DNA of 64,000 nucleotides, from contig CM043968.1 of NCBI GenBank assembly GCA_014529385.2, positions 126,173,018 through 126,237,017 on the forward strand, written 5' to 3'. Shown here in pieces: positions 22,314 through 35,480 of the stretch. Within the stretch, counting starts at the first letter, position 1. Each line of letters begins with the position of its first letter. Source of the stretch: Adiantum capillus-veneris (lineage: Eukaryota > Streptophyta > Polypodiopsida > Polypodiales > Pteridaceae). Position numbers and translations under genes: made by a program. The notes under the pieces were generated by a model. The model was not told where the DNA came from. It did not search any database and saw nothing but the letters and a program-made list of their open reading frames with translations.

Positions 22314-23937
22314 AGAAATGCAACCCTTAACACAAGGAAAAATATTGGTACTTTGAGTATTTTTAGATTCCATGTGTTTGATGCTCACTGAAGCCCATAG
22401 ATTAAGGGAAAAGTGAGAAATAATTGTTTTATAGAAAAAAGTGAGACTGTTTTACATTTTTTTTGTAAAAAATTGCCAACTTGCAGTTTGATTTTGGGAG
22501 AATCCAAGTAGGTTGTGACTTTTCGGCATCACAAGATGGTCAAAGAGCACAATGAGGCAAAAAAATTAATGTGAGATGACTCAAGACAAATTGAGAGCCG
22601 CTTGGGAGCTATGAGCCACTGCAAGCGGCCTAAAATTATGCATACAAAAATAAGAGTTTGATATTTCTTTGGATTTGTACGTATTTGATATTTTTAGTGC
22701 TCTTTTTGGATCGTGTACATCATGCCTTCTTTTGGTTGGACTTTTGCCTTGCTTTGCAAAAAAGATCGGAGTCGACCACAAAAATATCCACTTTTTGGCT
22801 AGCTATTCTAGGAGATGCCTTTACCAATTATCAGGGAAGGCTGCTCGATTGTGATTGTGAGTGGGAGTGGGAGTGTGAGTGAGATTGAGATTGCAAGTGT
22901 GTGTGTTTGTGTGTGAGATAGGGATTGGGATTAATCATGAGGCATGATTTAGAGTGAGATATATTGCGGGTGGTGAAGAGGTTATGATACAATATCAACA
23001 CAAATTCTCTACTTTGTTCCATCTATTCTCCATCATCTGTCAATTTTTGTTTTATCAATCTAGTTCTCTCTCTTGTGTCACGTCACAGCATGCCACAAAA
23101 AGTGGGGCTCTATACTTGGCCAATATGAAACGGATAAAGCACACAACACTTCCTCCGAAAATGATAGGAAACACACATGTAAATGGTATGATGTGGTAGA
23201 TGAGTACTACCATGAAAGAGCCTCTGTTAACTGTGTCAGCCATGCCTAAGCTAACATGAGTGAGGTACTAGGGGTATAAGACTCTAAAGCCTCCCAAATC
23301 AAAAGTCAGGCCACATCCACTACTAGGTAAGTAGTCTACTCCAAAGGTCGAGGAGTCATTGGCACAAATGGTAGACATTGGTCGAGCTCTACTTGACCAT
23401 CTAAAAGAAAACTCCTCCCAGAAAGAGGTGCTTGAAAACAAGCATTTGGATTTGTTAGCTAGCTTTTGTGACACCATGACTGGGATCTTGAGGTTGCTAA
23501 TAATGACAACAAGTAATGAGCTGCTAACTAGTGAAACCTATGGTCTTCAAAGCCACTTTTGTCACATTTTTTAGCCAAGTACCAAGTTTTTTAAAGTTGG
23601 AGATGGCTCTATTTCAAGTGTGTGGATTATGGCTTTGTGCTTTTTTGTTGACAAGTTACATTGCTTGTGTAAACCTATAGGTTACAAGAATGATGTCTAA
23701 AGATATGGCACTTCATTGTACTTGGTTGTGCTTTCTAAAGATATGACGCTTTATTGTGCTCGGTTGTGCTCTCTTGCACTTGAAAATTTGCTAAAGGATA
23801 GCCCCAACTAGGACGATGTGGCCTTCTTGAAAACATGGTTGCATCTAGTCCAATGTATAGGGTGATTAGTTAGCATTGAGTATTGGAAATCTTGGGCCTA
23901 TTTCCTGCCCCAAAATCTTGTTGATGACTTAAAGAAG
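22314..23937. other. No gene recognised
   Basis: AT-rich sequence. A G-rich run of gagtgggagtgggagtgtg with later gtgtgtgtttgtgtgtgag is at about 22857-22916. The frame 23359-23574 (MAQMVDIGRALLDHLKENSS) has a helical look and lies upstream of the PIF/Harbinger transposase remnant. It could belong to that element, but no motif proves it. Confidence 0.35.
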
Positions 23938-24730
23938 AACCATGTGGATTACTTCAACCTGTAAAGGATTCCATTCAATCTTACTATAGTTAATGGTGGT
24001 AGTAGATTGTTCCATATGGGACTATGATGTTGGATGGGCAGGGTCCATCCATGACTCCCTAAACATCACCCCTAGTGAGAAGCTAGCTAGTGAATTTTAA
24101 GCCCTCCCAGGAATGGTCGATGTTGTTGATGCCATTGATGGTTCACATATTCCCATAATTGTGCCGAAGTAGAACCATGTGGATTACTTCGACCATAAAG
24201 GACTCCATTCAATCTTACTATAGTTAATAGTGGCAGTAGATTGTTCCATACTACGGGACTATGATGTTGGATGGGCAGGGTCCATCCATGACTCCCTAAA
24301 CTTCACCTGTAGTGAGTTAGGTCAAGAATGTGCCAGAGGTGAGTTGGGTACTTATTGTTTGGTGGGAGATTGCGCTTATGCAACTTGACCATTTATGTTG
24401 GTGCCCTTCAAAGGGTGCAAAGAAGGCTTGTTGAGCAAGAAGTTTCATTCATACAATCTAGCACAAGAATGCTCATGGAGTGAGCATTTGTCATGTTAAA
24501 GGAAAGGTTTTTTGTCATAAAATATAATATCTAACCAACCCATATGATTTTCTCATATTAAATTGATCATTCAATGTGGGAGAATAGATGGGAACAAGGG
24601 TTAGAATATAGTCATGTGCTTACGGGTCTATCTCAACACAGGGCCAATGGTAAAGGGGTGCAAATGAGGGATGATCTATCAAAGAGAAAGGTTAGCTAAT
24701 GGAGCTTAAAAACCTTAGGGTTAGCTTTAT
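23938..24730 (+). pseudogene. PIF/Harbinger (HARBI1-like) transposase remnant with internal duplication
   Basis: DDE transposase of PIF/Harbinger DNA transposons. Visible in broken frames: VDVVDAIDGSHIPI (first catalytic D region) at about 24120-24160, then FDHKGLHSI, and RDYDVGWAGSIHDS (second D region) at about 24250-24295. A third region around 24460-24510 reads SSTRMLME and AFVMLKERF, matching the helix with the final acidic residue. A 236-bp segment is repeated (23938-24080 and 24174-24320), so the G-W-A-G-S-I-H-D-S block occurs twice. Several stops make it a fossil. Terminal repeats were not found. Confidence 0.8.
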
Positions 24731-25307
24731 TAAAGACCTCCAATGGTTAGTGTTAAAATTCCTTTGACCTTAGGTAAGCTAGCGATGTGCTTGAGGTGGG
24801 AACCCGGCCCAAGCTTGAGGTGCTTATCGTCCTTGCTGACTAAGATGCTTGATGTGCTTAATGATAAGGTGCTAAGGTGCTTGAGGGTACGGTTTTCAAA
24901 AAGTCAAATATAATCCCTACTCATGAGGAGGCGAGCCCTAATTGTAGAGGCTAGAGAGAGAACACACACACACACACACTCACACAAGGCAAGCTTGGTA
25001 CCAAGAAGGCAAATAGGACACTTGTCAAGGTCCTCCTCATGTTGCCCTCATAGTGTGCCTACAGCCTATTGGTTAGCCTCCCTATGATAATTTAATTGAT
25101 TTAATTAATTTTTTTTGCATTTATCAAGTCCTCTCTCTCAAAGGGGAAAGGAGGACACTTGTCCCAAGGCTACCATTATTACTTGATATGCATCCTGCAT
25201 GTGACTATCCAGGCTTGTAGGGGTCCAATGAGCTTCCATGTTGAGCTAGAAGAGGGGTTGAGGGGGTTGACCAAAGCAAGAAGGGGGCTAGCTTGGGGGG
25301 TATACTC

Positions 25308-25339
<32 letters not shown>

Positions 25340-25344
25340 ACACA

Positions 25345-25378
<34 letters not shown>

Positions 25379-26050
25379 GTGTGAAGTGCAAAGTGCAAGA
25401 GCTCCATCTCCTCCTCCAAGCTAGTAGGGAAGTTGAGAGCCTTCACCAACACTCTTGTCTATGGAATGCAAATCCAACCAAGAGCCATGTTTCAATGCTT
25501 AAGCTTGCCATCTTCTCCATCTTCATTACTATGCTATTATGTATGCTAGCGAGATGAGTGATGATAAGTGAGGAACTATTTCTTTTTCCTATGAATGTTT
25601 CTTATTCCTCTTCCCTACCCTCATTCCCCGCTAGCTCTCTCCACCTTTGAAGGTGTTTGAGGCCTTGGGACTGAGGCTTGGGATAGTTAATGTTGTTTGC
25701 AAAGTCTATGCTATGCTCGTGATGCATGAAGCTTCCCATCTTCATTGCATCACTTAGGTAATAAGGAACACAAAGATTGTATTGTACCAAGTCTCTCTTG
25801 ATGGGAGAATCTACAATACAAAAGCCTATTGGAGGGGGTATTGCCAACTCCACATGAATCCGTTCCTCAATTGTTGTCAAGTCTCTCTCTTGCAAAAGTA
25901 TTGTTCATGACAAGTTAATTAAGTACTATGTTTATGTTGCTACCATCAATTAAGTTCATCATCTATGTTCTCAAAGTAGTCTCACAAAAATGCTTTCTTA
26001 AATTCTCATAATTTCGCTATCCTCAAAGTTCATAGTCCATTTCCATTACA
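24731..26050 (+). other. Probable 5' LTR of gypsy element A; poly(C)-(CA)n-(CT)n tract
   Basis: Ends with ccattaca just before a primer site at 26052, so at least the right part is an LTR. At 25309-25375 lies a compound tract: about 17 C, then (CA)n, then (CT)n. The left LTR end is not located. No gene seen; the minus-strand frame at 25602-25895 has no familiar motif. Confidence 0.45.
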
Positions 26051-26051
26051 T

Positions 26052-26063
26052 TGGTATCAGTGC
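26052..26063 (+). other. Primer-binding site of gypsy element A
   Basis: TGGTATCAGTGC, close to the initiator-Met type, located 1 bp after the LTR end at 26050 and about 400 bp upstream of gag. Confidence 0.7.
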
Positions 26064-26460
26064 ATTTGTTTTCTCTTTTCTTGCTTAAGAAGAGAGTTCC
26101 TTAAGTAGCCTATTAATGGTTGATTTTGTTAATTATATTAGGGCAAGTGGGATTGGGATTTGTTATCAGTTTTGTTGAGCCCACTATGTGGGATATGGTC
26201 ACCTCGGGAGCTTTGGTCTTAATAATGGGGTCTTTTTAGACTTGCCTACGGCTTTACCATTATTGAGCCATACGAAGTCTGAAAAGAGCTATCCCTTGGC
26301 AACTTTGAAATATTAGACCCACTTCACTACTCTTTGTAATTAACCAATTTGAGCCGTGGGTGTAGATGCTTAAATGCTGATTTTCAAAGGCTAAGAGGAT
26401 TGATAATAAGGTTTTGAATTTCCAAAGAATACACTAAGTAAACCCACACATTCTGTTAAG

Positions 26461-27880
26461 ATGACTGACAATAACCAAGAGAGTAGAATGAACATTGATA
26501 ACTTTGATTTTGCACATGAAGGTGCTAATGACGATGCCCCCACGTTTGTCAATTATCTTGTTACTAGGTTGCAACAAGCTATGGGCAACCCTGCCTTGCA
26601 AGCCGAAGTTACTCAACAACTTCGCGCTTATGGGATTTCCCTTCCTCTCCCAAAGGAGAGAGACCTTAGTAGGCCTCTTGATGAGACCCCCAAAAGAAGA
26701 CTCTCTCCCATACAAGAGGAATCCAAAGAACCAGAAAGTAACTAATCTCTAAGTTCCTTTGAAGATGTGGCTCCATGAAGACGGCGGTCTAGACGGTTGC
26801 CAACTCCTCCCAAGAGGAAACAATCAACCCACAATCCTTCTCCTCGTCACTCCAAAAGGAAAGAGAGAAAACAAAGGAAGAAAATGGCACCCTCTTCTCC
26901 TTCTTCTTCCCCTTCCTCCTCTCTAACGAAAGCTATGGCTATTCTCCTAGAAAATACAAGAGGGAAGGACATCACAAATCATACCCTACATGGTGAAGGT
27001 CACAAAAGCTCAAGACAAAGAGGAAGGAAAGAGTATCTCTTTTCTCACCTATGATGGCACCTTTGGTGCTACCGACAAAGTATTGGTCTTCATCCAGCAA
27101 TTTGATGTGGCCTTTGGAGACGAGGGCTTCACGGAGTCCTCCAAGCTATGCCATGTAGCTATGCACTTTTAAAAATCGGCTCGTCAATGGTGGGCTAGCC
27201 TTCGTGGAAACAACAAACCTTCAAAGACATGGAAAACTCTACGAGTTTCCATCATGAAGCAATTCCTTGCAACCAATGCAAAGGAAAAAGTGCTTACCTA
27301 ATGGCAAAGTTTGAAGCTTCTCTCCCGCCAGTTTATTCACAAATATGTCGACAAGTTTTGGGATTTACATCTGAAGGCTACCGTCTTTCAAAAGATAGAC
27401 TTTGTCGAGAAAAAGCAACAATTCTATGTCGGATTACCTGAAGAGATGGCCAAGTATGTCAACTCCCAATGGCCTGTTTCTATCACCGAAGTAATCCACC
27501 ACACCATGGTTGCTTCGTGTATCAATTTCCAACAAGGGGCTAGACGGAATGTCAAGCCCATGGAAAACAAAGACAAAAGTGATGCAAAGAGGAAAACCAA
27601 TGCCCAAAATTTTTCCCAAGGTAATTCCAACACCAACAACAACAACAATCGGTCCAAGGAAAAGGGAGTTTACAAAGGTAAAAACAAAATCTCTCTTGAA
27701 GAGCTTCAAGCTTTTCTCAAGGACCACAAATGTTTTAAGTGTGGGGAGCAAGGACATGACTATCGTTCTTGCCCCACGAGAAATTCCCACAATGAGACTC
27801 TAGAGCTTCCACTATCAAAGCTCCAAAAGAGGATGCTCATTGCAAAGGATCACCTCTCTCCTATGCTTGGGGAAAGGTAA
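26461..27880 (+). pseudogene. Gypsy element A gag (frameshifted)
   Basis: Starts with ATG 26461 (MTDNNQESRMNIDNFDF). After several frame changes (26745, about 27000-27060, stop at 27172) the capsid region reads FLTYDGTFGATDKVLVFIQQ and, from 27311, LSRQFIHKYVDKFWDLHLKA with PEEMAKYVNSQWP. A complete CCHC zinc knuckle CFKCGEQGHDYRSC is at about 27732-27773. The capsid fold and knuckle are standard for Ty3-gypsy gag. Not functional because of at least three breaks. Confidence 0.9.
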
Positions 27881-27900
27881 GGGAACATGATGCCTGCATC

Positions 27901-28335
27901 TTGTTTGACCCTGGCTCTACTCCCAACTTCATATCAATGGAGTTGGCCACCAAGTTGGAAATTAAAGCTTTTGAGATGGGAGATACTGTTACTACCTATA
28001 CAAATTTCAAGGGACAACAAGCCTCTGTTACTCCCTTGATTGGGAAGTTGAGGCTTCATGTCCAAAGCTATGTCGACAAAGAAGACTTTTTCATCTCTTC
28101 TCTCCAACATGAGGATGCTATTCTAGGGGCACCATGGTTCAGCTGCATGGCTGCGAACATGAAGTTCCCTGAAAGGAGAATCTACTTCACCTACAGGGGA
28201 AAGAGCATGTATATAGATGCTAGTAAGTCCGGTCGTACTATACCACGTGTAAATCCTCCTGCTTTTGATAAATCAATGAAGAGTGTAGTTTTTGGTGTAT
28301 ATGATTTTCATCAAAGAGTCTCTAAAAGATCCTAA
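27901..28335 (+). pseudogene. Gypsy element A protease
   Basis: Aspartic protease with LFDPGSTPNFIS (D-x-G-S/T, here D-P-G-S), an internal hydrophobic block, and DAILGAPWFS, the usual end of the fold. Continuous for 144 codons. A one-base break separates it from gag and another from RT. Confidence 0.85.
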
Positions 28336-28437
28336 TGTTTCATCAAATGTAAATGGTATAAATCAAGAAGAGTTAGACTTGTCTAATTTTCTAAAAGGAT
28401 TCCACGATGTGTTCATCGATGATATCCCTATGGGATA

Positions 28438-28841
28438 ATGACCAGAATCTCACCGCCTAACAAGCCTCCTTATCGAGTTTCCCAAGCTCAACAAGAGGAG
28501 ATTATGAGGCAAGTACAAGAATTGGTAGACAAAGAGATGGTGAGGCCTAGCTCCTCTCCCTTTTGTTCTCCAGTCCTTTTAGTGCAAAAGAAAGATGGTA
28601 CATACCGCATGTGTGTGGACTATCGAGCACTAAACCATATCACTATCAAAAACAAATTTCCCATGCCTCGGGTGGAGGATTTGTTTGATAAGCTACAAGG
28701 CTCTACCTACTTCAGTAGGATTGACCTTAAAAGTGGCTATCATCAAATAAGGATAGTGGATGAAGATATCCTAAAGACCGTGTTTCGTACAACGTTTGGT
28801 CTTTATGAATATCTAGTAATGCCTTTTGGCTTGACTAATGG
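28438..28841 (+). pseudogene. Gypsy element A reverse transcriptase, cut by an insertion
   Basis: RT fingers and palm: [60 protein letters not shown] and [10 protein letters not shown]. After G-L-T-N, where the normal protein continues with A-P-A-T-F, the sequence switches to an LTR start (TGTAAGG at 28842). The catalytic YxDD is thus missing. Flank at the break is AATGG (28837-28841). Confidence 0.92.
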
Positions 28842-29245
28842 TGTAAGGTCTCCACCTACCCTAGAAGAGGGATACCTATGTAAAATTTTAAGTCTAAATA
28901 TCAGTTTGACAAAAGATGCTATTTTTAGTAGGTTTCAGTGATCAGATGTCATTTTTGAGTTGCGATCCTTGTATAACTTTTAATTTTGATCAAATTCAAT
29001 TTTTGTGAAAAATTTCCAAATATAGAAAGTTTTTGATCCCCGATATGGTCTAGGGTCAACCGGCTCGTCAAACTATGCACCGACCCAGATTTCCTTAAAA
29101 ATAGGGTCCGGACGCCGAAAGCTCCTATTTATGGCAGGTAGTCCTATCTGTTACCTACAGGTCTATCTTGAGTTAGCAAGTTTCAGAATTAAATTCGGGT
29201 TAGTATAAATCAAGTTAGCCTAAGGTTAGCATTTCCTAAGGTATG
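28842..29245 (+). repeat. 5' LTR of gypsy element B, first part
   Basis: Starts TGTAAGGTCTCCACCTACCC inside the RT of element A. Its first about 140 bp match 44560-44700, the start of the 3' LTR of element B. It is interrupted at 29245 by the Tat-type element; the rest resumes after the target duplication at 39275. Confidence 0.85.
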
Positions 29246-30738
29246 TGATAGCGGGAAAAAGAGCAGTGCAATCGGGTGGCCTCTATACTCGTGCACACTC
29301 CACAAACCACGCCTCATGCAAACAAGCAAAGAACAAAACAAAGGGGGCACCACCCTAAATTAAGAGGTTTAGGGACCTCACACATAGTGCACATAGGCAA
29401 GTGAGACTTCTGGCATTATGATGGCATCAAAACATATGGCAAAACACATAGAAACGAAGCTTAGGGACCTTATGTAGCATATATATACACAAGACATCAG
29501 CTTAACAATACAACGGCATCTGATCATACATAACAAGGATATAGAGAAGCAAGCCAAGGATGGCATAATCCCTTGTAAAAAAAAAAACAATCAACCCAAC
29601 AAGTAGGTATGATCCTACTAGCAACACATCAATACCTTAGAGAATGATGGCGAGGATGGTGGCCATGGAGCATGAGAGAAGACTCCTTATTTAGGTTTTA
29701 GGGCTAGTAATGTAGCATACTAGAGGGAGAGAGAGTAGAGTTCCATCCATAGCTCCTCGTTGTGAGCAATGTCGTCATAGCTTCGTTGCTTGGTGAAGTG
29801 GGTGAAGTGTTGGTTTTGAGTGAGAGAAGGCCTCCTTATATAGGTTTCTGAAAGGGTTTAGGATTAGGGATAAACATGTTTAAATCCGCTGATTGGGGTT
29901 ACTTTTTGCTTAGGGTGGTCAACAGATTGAGGTCACCAAGATATTCTCTAGAGTGATGTGAGTTGAATGCTGATTTTTCTGATTGTGACACATGGGGATA
30001 AGGCCTTGACCAGCATTTAAGAGCAGGTAAGGTGGCTGTTGAAACTGGAGGTTCTGCACATGTCAGGGGGGGACCTGCGGGGGGGAGGTGGCAGCTGGGT
30101 CCTCCTGAATATCAAATTCTCAAAAAATCCTCAACCATGGCTTCTTTTGACATGTGTTCTTTGACAGCATGTCTCTTTTCAACTCAAAAGTCTTTATCCT
30201 TGTTGACTCACCTTTACCATAAGATTTTCCCCTTTTCTCCTCCTGTAACTGCATTGTTGATGCCCAATCACTGCTTCTAGTAACAGTGAACTGTTACCTA
30301 CCAAATACTTATGGTGCAGTAAAAAATATTTACCATGGGTAAAAAAAGTTACTGTAGGTAAAAAGTGATTTGTATTTACCATGTAGGTGAAAAATATTTA
30401 CTGCAGGTAAAAAATATTTACTGTGGTAAAAAATATTTATTGTCGATAAAAAAGTGAAAACGGAGTATGCTGTGCTGTGAGTCCACACGAACATCCCCGT
30501 GTAAATTTCACTAGAAATTCACACCTAGAATGGGCTATTCTGTAAGATATAGGTTGTAGGCATGCATAAGAGCTCGTTCCCACGTATCTTCTGATCATAG
30601 CACTTTTTACTCTTTGGTGCTTGTGAAGTAGATTTTTCTTCTCTTTCGAGATCCCTTGGACTAGAGTATCCTCATCTCCCCAACAACTGACTGTGCCTTT
30701 ATTGCATCTTTGTAAGGGGTCCTAAAAACCATGCATCA
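29246..30738 (-). repeat. 3' LTR of the Tat-type element
   Basis: 1493 bp, TG...CA. TATA-like palindrome ccttatatagg at 29834-29844 (promoter reads on the minus strand). The long array of AAAAATATTTAC-like words at 30310-30450 is shared with the other LTR. Followed on its right by the polypurine tract aaggggcagggc (minus strand, 30741-30754). Confidence 0.95.
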
Positions 30739-31070
30739 TATAGCCCTGCCCCTTAAGCTAGAGGTATTTGATGCCTCTAGCTGTAGGTTGTGCTACAATA
30801 GGTTTCTCTTAAATACTTACCCACCTGGTACCAATTGAATTTGCCATGTTACTGCTTTCTTGGTTGATGCACCCTGTTTAGTCCTTTCTGATGAATAATT
30901 GTATCCATCCATGACTAACAACTGGTCTCCTAGACCCTTGAAAGCCATACCCCATCCATTGTCAATATCCGCTTTCACTGGTAGCATTCTCTTTTTTTTT
31001 CTTTTTTTCTTCTCTTTTTTTCCTTTTTTTTTCTTTTTTTTTTGAAACGACTATGTACATGATTGTCACC
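30739..31070 (-). other. 3' untranslated region of the Tat-type element with polypurine tracts
   Basis: Between integrase and 3' LTR. Next to the LTR the element strand reads TTAAGGGGCAGGGCTATA, a good polypurine tract. A second long A/G tract (plus-strand T/C at 30990-31043) may serve as an additional priming site or be an expanded simple repeat. Confidence 0.7.
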
Positions 31071-34000
31071 TTAGTTGGAGCTCGAATATGATGAGCTCTC
31101 CTTTGAACCATCCTTAGCATTGATTTCACCAGCATATGGTTGTGAAAGACGACATTGGTAGGCCTTCAATCGCCAACCATTTACCGGGGTCTGATGTACC
31201 TTACCATCTAGGTCACCTAGTTGGTAACTACCATTTGAGAACCTCTGTATCACTACAAAAGGGCCTTCCCACTTAAGCAAGAACTTACCATCCTTCCTGC
31301 GATCAAAGCGATTGTCGTATCTGAGCACTAAAGAACCTTCCTTGATACCTTTCTTGACAAGGTTGCGATTGAAATTCTTTCATTTCTTCTTTGCCTGGGC
31401 TGCATAGTACTTCACTGCTGACTCTCAATCTAGCCCTAACCTCTCCAAATCGATGATTCTTCCTTCCACCTGCTTCTCTTGACTATCCTCTTGATGTGCT
31501 TTTAGAACTCGGAGGCTCGCTAGCTCCACTTCTATAGGCAATAGTGCCTCTTGCCCGTAAACCAAGTGAAAAGGTGTATACCCCAAGGATGTTTTAAAGG
31601 ATGTTCTGTAGGCCCAAAGTGTTGCATCTAGGTGTTTGTCCCATGCCTTAGGATGTAAATGCACTTGCTTAGTGATGATTTTACATATAAGACCATTTAC
31701 CTTTTCCACAAGACCATTGCACTGAGGGTAGTATGGTGTAGAGTGCCTGCGCTTGATTTTTAACTTGCTCATCAATTGCTCGACTAAATCAGCTCGAAAT
31801 CCCGGTCCCCTATCCGAGAGAATCTCCAAGGGTGTGCCAAAACGGCAACAAAGGCATTCAAAAATGAAATCACTCACGTCCTTGGCTGTGATGTGCTTTG
31901 TGGGACGAGCTTTTGCCCATCTGGTCATGTACTCCACCCCCATAATGATGTATTCCTTCCCTGATTGAGTGCAAGGTAGTGGCCCTATTGCATCTATCCC
32001 CCATTTTTCAAATGGCCCATAGGTTTTGATTGGATGCTGATTTTCATGGGTAAGACGCCTTGGTCCAGCTTTTTGGCAAACCTCACATGTGCGGCACCAA
32101 TGTTGTACATCTCGATGGAGGCTTGGCCACGTGAACCCTGCTTGTAAAATCTTTCTGCTAGTAATCTCTTGTGCAAAGTGGCCACCACACACACCTTCAT
32201 GACAACTAAACAAAATATCCTTTATCTCTTGGGATGCAGGAACTCTCCTTAAGACAACATCTTTCCCTCTACAATACAAGTCCTCATTCACTAAGCTATA
32301 GCTGGTAGCCTTTTTTGCCAACCACCTACGTTCACTTTTACTCATACCAGAGGGTACTTCACAATGCTCAAGAAAGTAAAGTAAATCATGCAGCTCCTCC
32401 TTTCCCTGGTATAAAGGACTTTTCACAAGGATAGCACCTACTATGAGAGTTTGTAGTTCTTCACCTGCTAAGGCATCTGCTTCTCGATTTTGATCTCTAG
32501 GTACAAAGTGCACTCGAACTTCTTTAAAATCCTTCAACAAGGCCTTTGCTTCCCTCATCTTAACAGACAATTTGTCATTTTTACAGGCCCATACACCAAC
32601 CATTTGCTTAACAATCAGCATGGAGTCACCAAAAACATTTAGCTTTGTGATGCCCTGAGAAAGGCAACATTGCAACCCTAAAACAAGGGCATGGTACTCA
32701 GCCTCATTGTTAGAATGAACCTCTTTTAGATGAAACCCTTTTGCAAAGATCTTCTCCTTCTCTGGACCTAATATTAGTATGCCTGCTGATGCCTTGTCTT
32801 TGGTCCTCTTGTAAGCCCCATCAAAATACAGACTGTGTGCTCCCAGCAGAACTTCATGCTTCGGGATAGGCGGTACCTTACTAGGTGCCTCTTTCTTGGC
32901 CTTCTCATAACACCTTTGTGTGAGGACATCTGCAAAACAAGCACGGGTGGAATCCTCTACTTGTAGTGTGTAGTCAAACTCTTGAAGCTGCACCACCCAC
33001 TTTGCTATTCTTTGAGACAATTCCATGTGTTGTAGGGCATATGGAAAAACCTCCTCAGTTGTGATCACCACAAATTTTCTCGGAAGTAAGTAAGCCCGAA
33101 ACTTCTCCACTGCAAACTTAAGAGCTAGCACCAATTGCTCAGTTGCGCTGAAACCCTTTTCAGCAGCTGTCATCACTCTACTAGAGAAGTAGACTGGTCT
33201 CATGAGAGATGTCTTTGGGTCTTTTTGCATCAAGACAGCTCCTAGAGCTTCTGAACCTACACTAGGATTTACATAGAATAATTCACCCCATGTGGGTTGT
33301 AGGACGACAGCCAATGAGCTCAAAATGGTTTTAACTTCTTGAAAGCACCTTTCACCCTCCTCACTCCATGTCAATGTAGTGTGTTTAGTGAGCTGCTGCA
33401 AAGGATAGATTGCCTGAGAAAGGAGATGTATGAATCGTCCCATGTAGCGAACCTTTTGAATGAAGGAGACTAGTTGCTTCACGTTTGAAGGAGTAGGTAA
33501 AGCTAACAATGTCTTTACCTTTTCAGGGTCAGCCTCAATACCATCTTGAGACACAACATGGCCTAGTAGAGTGAACTTGCTCTCACCTATGTGGCACTTG
33601 TCTTTATTCAATTGCCCACCCAATTGGGCCAGACGGGTGAAACCTTCATCAACCTTGGACAGATGTACTTCCCTAGAGCTGTAAATGCAAAAATCATCAA
33701 TGAAGACTCGTATGGACTTACCAAAGTAAGGTTGAAACACCAAGTTCATAAACCTCTGGAAAGTAGCCGGGGCATTAGTTAAACCAAAAGGCATAACTCT
33801 ATAAGCAAAACACCCCCAAGGTGTTATGAAGGTAGTCTTTCTTTGGTCTTCATCTGCAATTCTGATTTGGAAGCAGCCTGAGTACCCATCACACACTGTG
33901 TACCTTTCATGACCAGCCACTTCATTTAGTATTTCATCTTGAAAAGGCAAAGGAAAATGGTCCCTTTTTGTGGCTATGTTTAGAGGCTTGTAATCCACAC

Positions 34001-35480
34001 ATACCCTCCACTTCCCATTTTTCTTTGGTGCTACCACAACTGGAGACACCCACTCAGAATCTTCCACTGGGTAGATAAATCCTGCCTTGAGTAATCTTTT
34101 TACTTCTTTTAAGAGTGCATCTTGTTGCACTAGCCCTAATCTCCTTAGCCTTTGCACCACTGGTCTGGCACCTTCCTTTAATTGGATATGGTGTTGGGTT
34201 ACCGTCACTCCTTTAATGTGCTCGTAATCAGTTATAAAGAGGCCAACATGCTTCTTTAGTACCTGCAAATAGGGTTCTCTCTCTTCTTCTAGTAGGTCCT
34301 TAGCTAGCATCTCCTCTAAGCCTGTGGCTTCTTCCTTGTTTAGAGAGTCTTGACCACCTTGTCCTTCCGGGTTTCGCAGTATTATACCCATGACTTCCAA
34401 AGAGCTAGAATCCTCCTCAAATGACTCATCCTCATATGAAGAGCAGCTGCTTGTGCTCCATTCATCCATAGAAGTCTCCATCTCTAGGTCTTGTTGTCTA
34501 CCTTGCTTCATGTCATACACAATTTTTTGTTGCTTGCCACCTACCTTATGATTTGGTCGCAACTCAAGGGAACCTGTCTCCCAATCTTGCCTAGCTTTCA
34601 TAGCCATAAGCCAAGGTCTTCCAAGGATTAGCGGATAGCCCTCCCCCTTAGTTGGGATCACATAAGCATCAATTGAGATTGCCACACCAAAAGCTGAAAC
34701 CTTCACTCCATTAACCTTTCCCACACAAGCCACCCTTACATTATTTGCCATCTTAGCTTGTAAGGAAGTTTGCTCGTTTACTTCCAAACCCAACCTGTGC
34801 ATTAATTTCTCTGTCATAACACAAATCTCGGCTCCACCATCTACGTACACATTGGAGACTCGCTGACTCTTAATCTCTGCATCAATGACTGGCACGATAT
34901 CCTTCATGCCTCTTGCACTAATAGACCCAAATGACTTTGCTTTTGCCCTCCTGGTGCTGACCATCTTAGACCAGGTTCTACGCATCTTTGGGGAAAGGTG
35001 GAGGAGTTGCTGCCATGAAATCTTTGGTCCTTGCTTACTCACATCTGCTACCAAGTCGTAAGGTATGGATCCTACCCCAAGTGGAAAGTCTTCTACTCCT
35101 ATGTGCCTCCTTGACCTACTCTTCCTTTTCTTGTCTCCTATCACTTGGGAGGAACCCTCATTCCCTTTATCCGGCTCTGAAGCTTCCATTTCATCAGTTC
35201 TTTGTCTCTTAACTCTCTTTATTGGCATGGCAACAGCTTCCTCCATTTTTTCTTTCCCTTTATCCTTACCATTGTCAAGACTTATGACAGAGACAGCCCT
35301 GTCCTCCCCTCCCGATGGTAGTGGAGGGATCTCTGCTGGTGCTTGTGGTGGTGGAGGAGGGGGTCTCAATATTTGGATTGGTGGAGCCACATGTGCATTT
35401 TGTCCATTTAGTGGCCTAGCTCGAGGAGGAGTGACTTGCTGGCGAGGAGGCCGTCTTTGATTACCATTTCCTTGATAGCA
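31071..35480 (-). CDS. Tat-type gag-pol, pol part: protease, RT, RNase H, archaeal-type RNase H, integrase
   Basis: Open for 1321 codons (35390 to 31425), then two stops, then the integrase tail (31328-31071, LVLRYDNRFDRR... KWEGPFVV). Approximate residues from 35390: protease VYVDGGAEICVM near 183 and LILGRPW near 250; RT WRVCVDYKPLN near 460, [14 protein letters not shown], and FIDDFCIYS near 563; first RNase H 700-830; second, archaeal-type RNase H from YFDGAYKRT near 855 to VHFVPRDQNREADAL near 963; integrase zinc finger (H, H, C-x2-C) 1060-1105; core GIDAIGPLP, LSDRGPGFRA, NGLVEKVNG. No chromodomain. The frame has no ATG of its own and continues gag through one TGA. The TGA near 31425 replaces an expected arginine or glutamine codon. 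Confidence 0.95.

Noticed and set aside
35065-35460. Plus-strand frame of 131 codons over the Tat pol start
   Set aside because: Antisense shadow of the long minus-strand gag-pol frame.
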